Below are positions 48,590 to 58,527 of a stretch of DNA of 64,000 nucleotides, piece by piece. The stretch is taken from contig JBITNC010000002.1 of the NCBI GenBank assembly GCA_050084985.1, positions 17,484,001-17,548,000 of the forward strand, read 5' to 3'. The notes beneath the pieces are model-generated. The model did not search any database, had not been told where the DNA came from, and saw nothing but the letters and a program-made list of their open reading frames with translations. Position 1 is the first letter of the stretch; every line of letters starts with the position of its first letter. This DNA comes from Nageia nagi (Eukaryota > Pinophyta). The position numbers were made by a program, and so were the translations under genes.

Positions 48590-48810
48590 AAGGGTACAAC
48601 ATGATGGTTAAATTCTTTGATTTACCTTTGGGAGTTCTCAAGTTTGAATCATTTTGGTTGATCTAACAAAATCTTAGCAAGGCTCTAACTTGGCTATAGT
48701 TGAACTATTTATCCACAACTGCTAGGTGGATGAAAGAGACTTTAAACATTTACCCTAATGGTAGTCATGAGGGGGTTCCTAGAATAATTTCCTCACTATC
48801 ATAACTTAAA
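48590..48810 (+). mobile_element. SINE-like segment
   Basis: Contains tRNA-like Pol III box sequences: ATGATGGTTAAATTC (A-box-like, about 48609) and TCTCAAGTTTGAATC (B-box-like, about 48645), spaced roughly as in tRNA-derived SINEs. No clear target duplication found. It resembles the better supported insertion at 25581-25823 in its boxes. Confidence 0.4.
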
Positions 48811-49129
48811 AAATATAAAATATAAAAAACTATATATGATTATGATATTTATTATTATATACATCAAAGTAAGTATATGGAAAATTATTCAACATGTACT
48901 TAAAGAATTAATTTGAGAGTTTTAATATATCCTTAAAAAATAATTTAAAAAGGGTTTTAAAAAGTTTAAATAAATTAAATTTTTTGTTACATGTCATTCC
49001 TTTCGATGCAAGTTCAATCCAATCATCTAATTTTTTAATTTAAAAAATACATATAAAAATTGAAAATGATAAAACATATTACTATACTTTATACTTATAT
49101 AATCCACATGATAAAATACAATTATCAGA

Positions 49130-50200
49130 TTGTTTATCTTAAAAGGTCAATATACTATTTAATATGTGCAATTATCACTTTGTTATGATGTCTCACTTTC
49201 AAGGTAGATTTGAAGTTAATTTATCTTATTTCTTGTTCCATTCTTTTGCTATCTACATTAGTTAAAATAGGGGGTGTATTCTTGTTCATTAAGGTTTGAT
49301 TAAATTTTTGGTAGATTTTGTGAGAAGAGGTGCTAGATTTGTTGTATACCTACCAAAAATTGCTCTTAACTTACCTCCTTTGGAGACTCACACTTATTCT
49401 CATATTCATGCTGTCTTCTTTCTCCTTCCCCTACCTCAAAATTCCCTCCCTCCTCTCACTCTTTGAGTCATTTTCCACCATCCCCACCCCCTATTTCATT
49501 AAATTGTCCTCTTATGAGTCCTTTTTCCTTAAGGATGGTTCTATCTCTCACATTTCTCTACCTCTTGATGAGGAGGAGGTGATTTTCAAAGGAAAGAGTC
49601 GTAATAAAAGATGGATTTCTTCTAAATTAGATGAGTTTGTCAAGACATAGAGTGAGGAATGCATGGAGTTGGTGGAGGTTCAAAGCATGAAGCATCCTTC
49701 AAAGCGGCAAAAGAAAGGTTGACTTCACTTCTATTTCAAGAGAAGCTATTTTGATAAAAATTGTGAATGGTTAGAGTAAAAAGCGATGAGGTAGGCTACA
49801 AGAGCTCATTTAGATTAACATGTATTCTATGCAAAAGATGGGAGGTAACAAGTGGGCAATCACTGTAGTTGCTAGAAAATATGACAGTCTGCTATGTATG
49901 CCAATTCAGAACCAAGGTGATCTCATAGAAATTGAAATGGTTGTGTGTTGGACCTTCTTGGATTTAATTGTGTCAACATTGGTTGTTGTCAAAAATAGTG
50001 ACTTATATAATAACTTTGGTGGCCATTGTTTGTCCAATACCCATGTCTCTATTGCATAGAGTTGAGTTGATTAGCATAATGAATGTATTTTGTATCAAAT
50101 GACTTTTATACTGAATATTTGATAACATTTTGTAAAAATAGGTTTTGGACCCCTATATAAAAAACTAGTCAATAAATTTATCCTTAAAAGAAATCACATG
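49130..50200 (+). mobile_element. ~1-kb insertion in block C, possibly LINE fragment
   Basis: Absent from block A, where the flanks are contiguous (compare about 22395-22445). The right end is A-rich (ATAAAAAACTAG, then AAAAGAAATCACATGAAAAAAAAT). It contains broken plus-strand frames (49330-49650, 49820-50059) without a motif I recognise. The A-rich end suggests a 5'-truncated LINE on the plus strand; unproven. Confidence 0.4.
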
Positions 50201-51004
50201 AAAAAAAATATATTACATATTTTTAATGATAGTATAACCTATAATATACGATGCTATTATAAAAGATCAAAAATATAATAACCATGATATTTTTAAAAAT
50301 AAAAAATAGATTATTAAAATATCTGCCCAAATTTATTAATCTTAATATTATTTTTTAATATATAAAAAATAATATTCTTTCTAAGTATATTTTATATATA
50401 TATATACTTTCTTTCGTATAAATAAAATTAGATTTAAACTTATTTCTGAATTTTTTAAGATGGGAGCTCTATTTTCCTTATGAAAGCACTCCAACAATCT
50501 ATTTAGACTTTTAACAAATTGCTATAAAGATCACAAAAGCAATGGATCATTGATTGATAACAGTAATATCCACCATCTTTGTAATTATATCATATTGTTA
50601 TAGGACTTCCACTAACTTCAATGCTTTTCCTTTATTGCTTTATTTCCCTTTAATGTGACGTAATGATTTAGAAACAGAGGTTTGAAGAAGGAAGAAGCCC
50701 ATAAGGCTGAGGCCAAGAAACAATGGATGGGGCTTCAAACATATTGCAGTAAAAGTTAAGATTACATAATCTAGCGTTCCCATATAAAAAGTACATATAT
50801 CAATCTAGCCACATGCTGAAACTCTCTAATATAGCTGCCAATCATGGCCTCCATTTTCCAAACAATACAGTAAAAAGATTACATAGATGATATATAACCT
50901 AGCAGACTATGAAGATTATCATCCTATCCTATGTGATCTGCAGCTTACTTCCAATGCCTTATAGTACTAAACGGTAATGGTCATCATCTAGCCTGTCCTT
51001 GGCC

Positions 51005-51420
51005 TCAGCAACACTCCTCACACAACCAACAGCAGCACAGTCCGGCAAGGCTGGTACAAACACAACCACATGAGAAACAGATCTAACATACATCCAAACA
51101 AATTATACGAAAATAACATACCATCCTTCTAAGAAGCCTTTCTCTGATCTGGATTGGGTTTTCACAGGTGGTGCTTCAGCATACTGTGGTTGTGGAGCTT
51201 GAGTTGGATACCCTGAAACCCAACACCCTCCTCATCAACAAAATCAAACCAGGCACTCAAATCATCACAGTACAGAAACATCTATAATTTGCATCTATAG
51301 CAAGGCTATCAATATAGAAGACGAGGAAAGTGAAACAAAATAGACACCTGGTGGAGGATATCCTTCTGGATAAGCAGGTGGGGGCGTCGCTGCAGATTTC
51401 TCTTGCGGTTGTGCAGACAT
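51005..51420 (-). CDS. CYSTM domain protein, copy C
   Basis: Three exons: 51420-51348, 51212-51122, 51050-51005 (73+91+46 nt, 69 residues); introns 135 and 71 bp with GT-AG ends. N-terminus MSAQPQEKSAATPPP, then the same Pro/Tyr/Gln-rich segment, linker KTQSRSEKGFLEG and CLAGLCCCWLCEECC membrane module as the other copies. Open, with all seven Cys kept. The LINE tail begins about 280 bp upstream of the ATG, so any promoter elements further away than that have been displaced. Expected role as for the family: a small membrane-associated stress-related protein; specific role unknown. Confidence 0.85.
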
Positions 51421-51699
51421 GATTGTAGGAAGCGTGGACGAGAATGTAGCCTTAACTTGCTGATATTCTTCTGCTCTTCTCTCTTATGTTGGGGTAGGTG
51501 GATGTAGATGAGATGTCTTGACTTAATTTAGTGTGCTGTGCTGGAAGATTATCCTTTCTAGGTGTAAAGGAATTCAACTCATGAATCAAATTGTCAAAGT
51601 GAAAATGATAACACTGATAGAGACTCGCACATGCTAAGGTTATAACTATGTATGTTTAATAAAAATGGATTTCTAAGTATTAAAATAGGTTGGAAGTAT

Positions 51700-53321
51700 A
51701 ACATTTTTTTTCAATGATTAAGTTTTATATTAATAAAATTTCACCATACAAATGTAAAATGGATGAAAAAATCATATTTCCTGCATAAACATATACAACA
51801 ATAATAGAGGATACATCAATTACACATAGTCTGACACATGGTAGGATTTAAAAAAGTCATTTCACATCATGGCATCGAAAAACAAAAAAGTCATCGCAAC
51901 TTATGGCACAACAACCAATCCACAAGGAAACCAAACTATGCATTAAACCCACATAAATCGTCGTGCAATGCAATAAGTACCCATGAAAAAGATGGCTACC
52001 GCAAGCATTTAATCATTGGTAGGAGGAGAGGGGTTAGCTAGTGGCGTGGGCACCAAGGGAATGTCCTCAAAGTCCTTACTGACATGATCATGTGCATTAA
52101 CTTCTTCATTATACTTCCAAGCATTGCGCAAGATACACGATCAATGGGCTTGATTAAGCGTGTCCCAAATCTCTTACCAATCGGGATCAATATTAGTTGT
52201 GGGTTTAATGGTAGCAAAATACGTTGAAACTCATACATCCACAACCACCTCTTCCTCATTTTAAGTGGTCTGCCATCCACTACCACTAGGAATTGATGGC
52301 TATCCACTACCACCACCTTCAGTCTAATCACCCCATCCATCATCAGGATGGTCTTCCCAACCTTCATTACAAAGCTAGCAAACCAGATGATTATACCACC
52401 TTGAGTAGTGCAGGGGGGAGGTTAGCCAAGAATCTCTCATTCGAGCATGCATCGTTGGATGAAAAGGTGCACTATTGTCCATCCATGGTCTCTGAATTGT
52501 ACGCGAGGTGCTTTGGTCTCGCTCTCAAGGGGGTGGGTGACAGTGATGTCTCAAGCATGAGCTTTTTGAGGGAGTATTTTCTAGTGGAATCCAATAATAG
52601 AACATGGGGCATTCCCCCAATGGTCGAGGAGCTCTTGGATGTGCTTCACTTCCAATGCTACCTTGTTAACTTGATCAATAATATGGAACCAAATATCATG
52701 AAACACAATTAGCTTATTAGCTAGCAAAAAATCCACAAAAGGCATCTTGCCAAAAAAAATTATTGCAGTTCTTTCTTTCCATAAACGAAAAAGAATTCTA
52801 GTTTTGAACATATTCCAAAAATCTTCTAGCTTTTCAGAGAAGTTTGGAGGATCCCCAAGAAGATTATGCAACCATGTTAATGATTTCTTAAGAAACGAGT
52901 GGAAAAAGAAATCTATCCACACTAGGCTTTATTGGCTTTTTCACAAAGCCAAAAAAGGTGCATAAAGGTTTCCTCCAAATTGCAAAAAAGACAAAATGAA
53001 TTTTCCACACCTAGATGCTTTAGTCGGTGTCCTATTGGAAGAACTTGAAAAATTAGGCTCTAGAAAAAAAAAGGCTTGCTTGGGTTCTAAATACTTGGCC
53101 CATAAGAATTTGAATCATAACTTCCAGTTCTCCTAAGAAGAGAGAATATTTCAACTTTCATTGAGCTTAGGCACCATCAGAAGGTTTGGCGATAGCTAAC
53201 TATATCTTATCTTCATTATGTACAAAAGAAAAAGAACATCTTTAAGCCATTTCCTTTCTATCCACCATGGACATTGGGCATGCTGACCTATCTTAGGCCA
53301 AAGTCTCAAAGGTATACAATT
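51700..53321 (-). mobile_element. LINE, 3' part
   Basis: 3' portion of a non-LTR retrotransposon on the minus strand; the 5' portion is at 61780-64000 and Copia-2 separates them. The poly-A tail shows as a T run at about 51702-51710 (minus: ATTAATATAAAACTT, CATTGAAAAAAAATG). Just inside, 53000-52581 encodes the zinc-binding region after the RT (CLFCNLEETFMHLFWLCEKA near 52995-52935, then WLHNLLGDPPNF). Interrupted by stops and frame changes. The frames at 52038-52712 on either strand are not assigned. Confidence 0.7.
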
Positions 53322-53780
53322 TGAAGGATTTAGACCTAAACTAATCCTCAAGGACCAAGACTAGGAAACTCAATCATACACAAGATAACACAAATATAAT
53401 GTGGTTCCTCCCTCCTTGGGAGTACATCCACAACTAGTTCTCAATTCTCAATCTATGCACCTCTTACAACAATTCTCTTCCTCTCCTACACAACTAGTAG
53501 AGTAATCTTACTCCAAAAACTTAGTTATGTTACAAGAGGAGAGGCCCTCTATTTATAGCTTGAGAGCACCTCCCTAACCTCCCTTTAACCCAAGGGTAAG
53601 GTTAGGGTTACAATAAATGTATCACCTAACTTTAACCTACCAACTAACCACATGGTAAAGTCAAAGTCTACATAATAAGGAATTCAATTAATCCCTTAAG
53701 GTATCTACATATCCTTTAAGTGATTAATTGAATTTACAAGGAGTTTAGATATTCACAATATTTCATTACAAATTCTAACA
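53322..53780 (-). repeat. Copia-2 3' LTR
   Basis: On the minus strand begins TGTTAGAATTTG at 53780, after ATTAAGGGGGAG. Near-identical to 61316-61774. Confidence 0.95.
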
Positions 53781-54271
53781 CTCCCCCTTAATGCAATATT
53801 GGGATAGAGCGTAGAAGAGAGAAGAGAGAGAGTAAGAGAGAGTTCTCCTCCATAGAGATACAAGTGGAGATAAGAACATTTACATATTTGAGAATCTTTT
53901 TGAGAACTAGTTTGAGACTCACTACATTACCATTTGAACAAAAATGGTTTACAATACAATCATTAACCACAACTAGTTTCACTGTACATAGTAGTCGATC
54001 AACTTTAAGCTGACATGTGAGTCTCCATGAGCTTGCTTACACAAGGTGAGTAACCTGCATTTCTGAAGAAGATCCTGCATGCTACAAGCAACTCATGAAC
54101 AAAATCAGTTAGATGCATCATAGATTCAAATAAGAGAATCAAATAATGCCATCTTATAAATAACTGATCAATGGTGCACTATAAGTCATCACGGAGATGC
54201 CAAGCCATCACTCATAGTCACCTGTTGTAAATAGTCATGAGTTGATTTTTAATAGAGCATAAAAAAATTGC

Positions 54272-54545
54272 GGAGGTATAGAATGTACAAGAAGTTCCTC
54301 ATGCAGAGCGAACTTACCATGGAGGTATATCAATTATATGCTCAAAAAATTGTACATCAAGTTTCTCATGCAGAGCAAACTTACCATGGAGATATAAAAT
54401 GTACAACAAGTTTGTCACGCAGAGCAAACTTACCATGGAGGTATAAAAATGTACAACAAGTTTGTCACGTAGAGCAAACTCACCATGGAGGTATAAAATG
54501 TACAACAAGTTTGTCATGCAGAGCAAACTTACCACAGAGGTATAT
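54272..54545 (-). repeat. Tandem ~49-bp repeats in Copia-2 3' UTR
   Basis: Five full units plus a partial one start near 54272, 54321, 54388, 54437, 54487 and 54536 (periods 49, 67, 49, 50, 49). On the plus strand each is GGAGGTATAAAATGTACAAC followed by AAGTTTGTCA, GCAGAGCAAACTTACCAT. The second unit has an 18-bp insertion. Copia-1 has only one unit at the equivalent place (about 6205-6245). Confidence 0.85.
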
Positions 54546-54612
54546 CATAATCAACATAATATAACAACAAAAAAGGCCTCTTAGAGGTGAAGTTGTCATC
54601 ACTAACAAAAGT

Positions 54613-57428
54613 TCAAACTTCACTCCCCCTTGAGGGCAACTTCATCAACCCGAGAGAATCCCTAAGCTTGCAGAACTGAGCTTCAGGAAGGAGCTTGGTG
54701 AATAAATCAGCGGAGTTTTCAGTAGATGGACAATACTTCAAGTGTATGATGTCATCTAGAACCTTCTCCCTGATAAAATGGGCTTGGATTTCCACATGTT
54801 TGGTTCTATGATGGAATACAGGATTCTTAGCCAAAGAGATAGCTGATTGATTGTCTGAAAAGATAAGAGATGGGCCATTTTGCTCATACCCAATTTCATT
54901 CAGAAGATGCCTCAGCCAAATAACGTCTTGGGCGATAACAGACATGGCTCGATATTCAGCTTCGGTGGTAGAAAGAGTCACAGTAGGTTGCTTCTTGGAA
55001 GCCCAAGAAATAGCACCTGAACCAATGCTGAACACATATGCAGAGGTTGATTTTCTGTCATCTCTATCTCCCCCATAATCAGAATCTAAGAACCCGGAGA
55101 GAACAATTGAGGGCACTTTGGAATACTTAAGAGCAAGATCCTTTGTCCAAGCCACATACCTCAAGATTTGCTTAACAGCATTAAGGTGTTCAACATATGG
55201 TTTTTGCATGAATCGTGCCATCAGATTCACTGCAAAGACAATATCAGGTCGAGAGATAGTCAAATACAGAAGACTACCGATCAATTGCCTATAAGTTGTA
55301 GCATCAACCAACTGAGAATCTGAGCTCAAAGATACCACGATTCCAAGAGAAATAGGTATTGCAGCATATTTATACTCCTCCATTCCAAACTTTTGCAAGA
55401 TGTCTAATATATACTGAGATTGACTAAGATAAGTACAATCTTTGTGTTGGTATACTTGCATCCCAAGATAGTAATGCAATAGACCTAGATCAGTCATTTC
55501 AAATGTTGCCTTCAGTTTGGAGATGCACTCTTGGATGATTTCAATATTATTTCCAGTTATGAGAAGATCATCCACATAAAGGAGAATTAAGACCACGTCT
55601 TTTTCTTGATTGAGTACATAGAGATCTGAGTCAGAGAAGCACTTGGAAAAACCAACATCTGCAAAGAATCCTGAAATTTTCTTGTACCATGCTCTAGGTG
55701 CTTGCTTAAGTCCATACAAAGACTTTTTTAGCTTGCACACTAAAGACTCTTTACCTTCTGGAATAAATCCTTCTGGTTGATTCATGTAGATTTCTACATC
55801 CAAGTCACCATTGAGAAATGCACTCTTGACATCAAGTTGAAAAGCTTTCCATCCTTAAGCTGCAAAAAGAGCAAGGATTATCCTGACAGTAGGCATCTTG
55901 GCCACAGGAGCAAAGGTTTCCTCATAATCAATACCATATTTTTGAGCGAATCCTTTGGCCACTAACCTTGCTTTGTATTTTTCAATTTTTTCATCAGAAT
56001 TGTACTTCACCTTGTATATCCATTTATTTCCAATCATATTTTTTTCATTGGGATAAGGAACCAAATCCCAAGTTTCATTTTTCATGAGTGCCTCATACTC
56101 AACTTTCATAGTTTCCATCCAACACTCTTGCTTGGAAGCTTCTTTGAAGGTTGATGGCTCATTCGTATTATCAATTTTGGCAAATAAAGAGTTATTCAAG
56201 GTCATACTCCTTGTAATTCTCTAAGCTGGAGAATTTTGCTCTTGTGGTGACTTCCCTACATGATCATCCAACCAGTTAGGTGCAGGCGAAGAATCATCTG
56301 TATCAGACACCTCAGCATGAGAGGTCATATCCTCAGGAAGTTCATTGAACTTGACATCCCTAGAAATAAAGACTATGTTATGGGATGAGGAGTAGAGCCT
56401 GTAACCTCTATGCTGATCATCATACCCCAAAAAGATGCATTTTTCTGATCTTTTATCCAACTTCTTTCTTTTCTCTAAGGTAATGAAGGCAAATGCATCA
56501 CAACCGAAGACCCTAAAGTGTGAGAGGTTAGGTTTCTTTCCTGTCCATGCTTCATATAGAGTTTTACCTTCAACTACTTTAGTAGGACACCTATTTAGGG
56601 TGTGAATAGTAGTGTGAATAGCTTCTCCCCATAAGAAACTAGGAAGGTTACCCAACATGCACCTTGCCATTTCCATAATGGTTCGATTCTTCTTTTCAGT
56701 AACTCCATTTTGCTGAGGGGTGTATAGGATTGTGAATTGCTGCTTGATCCCATGTTTAACATAATAGTCGTTAAACTCATTGCTATTATACTCACCCCCA
56801 TTATCAGATCTCAGCATCTTGATCTTAAAATCAGTTTGATTTTCAACAAGAGCCTTGAAGTCTTTAAACCTGTCAAAAGTTTGATCCTTGTGCTCAAGTA
56901 GATAACCAAATGTCATCCTACTGAAGTCATCAATGAAGGTCAAAACATAAGAAGCTCCCCCTAGAGTCTTAGTCTGAAATGGACCCATCAAATCTGAATG
57001 CACAAGCTGAAGAGGACGAGTAGCCCGAGTTACCTTATCTTTTTCAAACTTTTGCCTATTCATCTTTCCTAGAATGCACCTTTCACATAGACCAATTGTG
57101 GGTGAAATATTAGGTAAACCTTCCACAAGTTCTTGAGTTTTCATATCTTGAATACTCTTGTGGTTAAGGTGCCCTAATCGTTGATGCCAAAGATTACCAT
57201 TTGAATAAACATTGGTATCAAGACATATTTTTGAAAGAACTTGATCCACAATATAAAGGTCATCCTTTACTGATCCTTTTATAAAGGTGGCATTCCTTTC
57301 TTGACACACCAGGAGTGTGAGGTAAACTCAAATGAGCATCCTTTCCTTGTAATCTGAATTACGGAGATAAGATTCATCCTTAGTTTAGGCACGTAAAAGA
57401 CATTATCAAGAGTCTTTCCATGAATCTT
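54613..57428 (-). pseudogene. Copia-2 pol (IN-RT-RNase H), nearly intact
   Basis: One minus-strand frame from 57309 to 54613 with two internal stops (TAG at about 56220; TAA at about 55854). Pre-integrase LWHQRLGHLNHKS near 57160; zinc CERCILGK; integrase core LVHSDLMGPF, FIDDFSR and RSDNGGEYNSNEF (catalytic Asp, Asp and downstream Glu context present). RT begins near 56080 ([17 protein letters not shown]), catalytic YVDDLLITG near 55575; RNase H with DSDYGGDRDDRKSTSAY near 55060 and STTEAEYRAMS near 54970. Ends GSEV-stop as in Copia-1. A frame change near 57420 separates it from the protease. It would replicate only with help from another copy. Confidence 0.88.
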
Positions 57429-58527
57429 CACACTCCTATTCCTTGAACATCAAGGTCTATATTATCACCTATCACAACTGCATCCTTCTTGTACTTATGA
57501 AAGTTTTCAAACCTATCCTTTTCATAACACATGTGATTAGTGCATCCTGAATCAACAATCCAATCATTTGAAATAGTTTGAGTCATTGAGTAGTAGGCAA
57601 CAGTAGCAGTATGCTTGTTCTTCTTTTTATTATTGAAATTTCTCACATTTGCATTTCCCTTACCTTTTTGAGCAAATTTCTTTTTACGACAATCATACTC
57701 TTTGTGCCCAAAGATGCCACAAAAGTTACAATTTCCATCAAACTTTTCCTGAGGTGTTGGATTGCTTGATCCAGCTTTGTCATTCCTTTGTCTGAAGTTG
57801 CCATTATTGTTGCCCTTTTTCTCATACTTCCTGAAGGTAGATGAGGACTTGTTATCTTTGAATTTATAATGTTTGAACTTTTTCTTGAAAGGAGTTTTGG
57901 TTGCTCCTAGAGCAATGCTATTGTCCTTTGGAGAAAGGTTCAACATTTTCTTATTCAAAGTTTCCTCATGCTTCAGAAGGAGTCTAGAAAGGTTATCAAG
58001 AGAGATGAAATCTTATTCATCATCGAGCCTTGTTTCCATAACCGTGAGAAAGTTACTAAACTTTGTAGTAAGGCTTTGAAGAATGATGAAGACCATGAAC
58101 TCATCATTGATCCAGTTGCACCCACAGCCAACCAGTTGTGTCCTGAGGTCAATGATTTTGTTCAAGTAGATAGAGGCACTTTCATCTTCACCTTGACGAT
58201 ATTGCAACAACTTTTGTAAAATGGTGAACCTCCTTGAAAATTTTGACCCAAGGTAAATTTTCTTTAGCCTATCCCAAGCTTCCTTTGTTGATGTTGAAGA
58301 AGAGATCATGAGAAGGACGTCATCTGAAACTGCATGATAAATCATTGAAGTTGCTAACTCATTCTTTGAGTTGTATATTTCAAGAGCCTTCCCATCTATA
58401 GGAGCGACCAAGTCTTCATTAACTATCTGCATAGCTTCCTTGCTTGTAACTCAGCTTTCATACGAGGTTCCCATATTCCAAAGTTGGAACCGTCAAGTAT
58501 ATGCTTGAGTATGAAGGTTTCAACCAT
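57428..58527 (-). pseudogene. Copia-2 gag-protease, three lesions
   Basis: Starts MVETFILKHILDGSNF at 58527. A one-base change near 58440 (CTATGCAGATAG compared with CTTTGGAAAATG in Copia-1) shifts the frame. UBN2-type gag follows (58432-58013: KEAWDRLKKIY, YRQGEDESASIYLNKI). A TAA at about 58010 stands where Copia-1 has Glu. The zinc knuckle CNFCGIFGHKEYDC (C-X2-C-X4-H-X4-C, about 57690-57730) and protease DWIVDSGCTNHMC (about 57545-57565) are intact. The frame is lost again near 57430. Confidence 0.85.

Larger units (their letters stand above)
48455..51695. repeat. Duplicated block C (carries CYSTM copy C)
   Basis: Resembles block A from its AT-rich left part through the gene, and block B in the promoter side up to about 51690. 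Contains two sequences absent from block A: a SINE-like segment (about 48590-48810) and about 1.07 kb at 49130-50200. The promoter-side homology ends where the LINE tail begins (about 51700). Confidence 0.75.

Noticed and set aside
52293-52712. 139-codon plus-strand frame and overlapping 109-codon minus-strand frame (52038-52367)
   Set aside because: No domain recognised; they lie in the 3' part of a LINE or an adjoining unidentified repeat, so I do not call a gene.
53575-53615. TTAGGGTTA-like sequence in both Copia-2 LTRs (GGGTAAGGTTAGGGTTACA)
   Set aside because: Only one to two telomere-like units inside an LTR, present in both copies; not a telomeric repeat tract.
54268-54564. 98-codon plus-strand frame with internal repeats
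   Set aside because: Translation of the 49-bp tandem repeats in the Copia-2 3' UTR, on the antisense strand.
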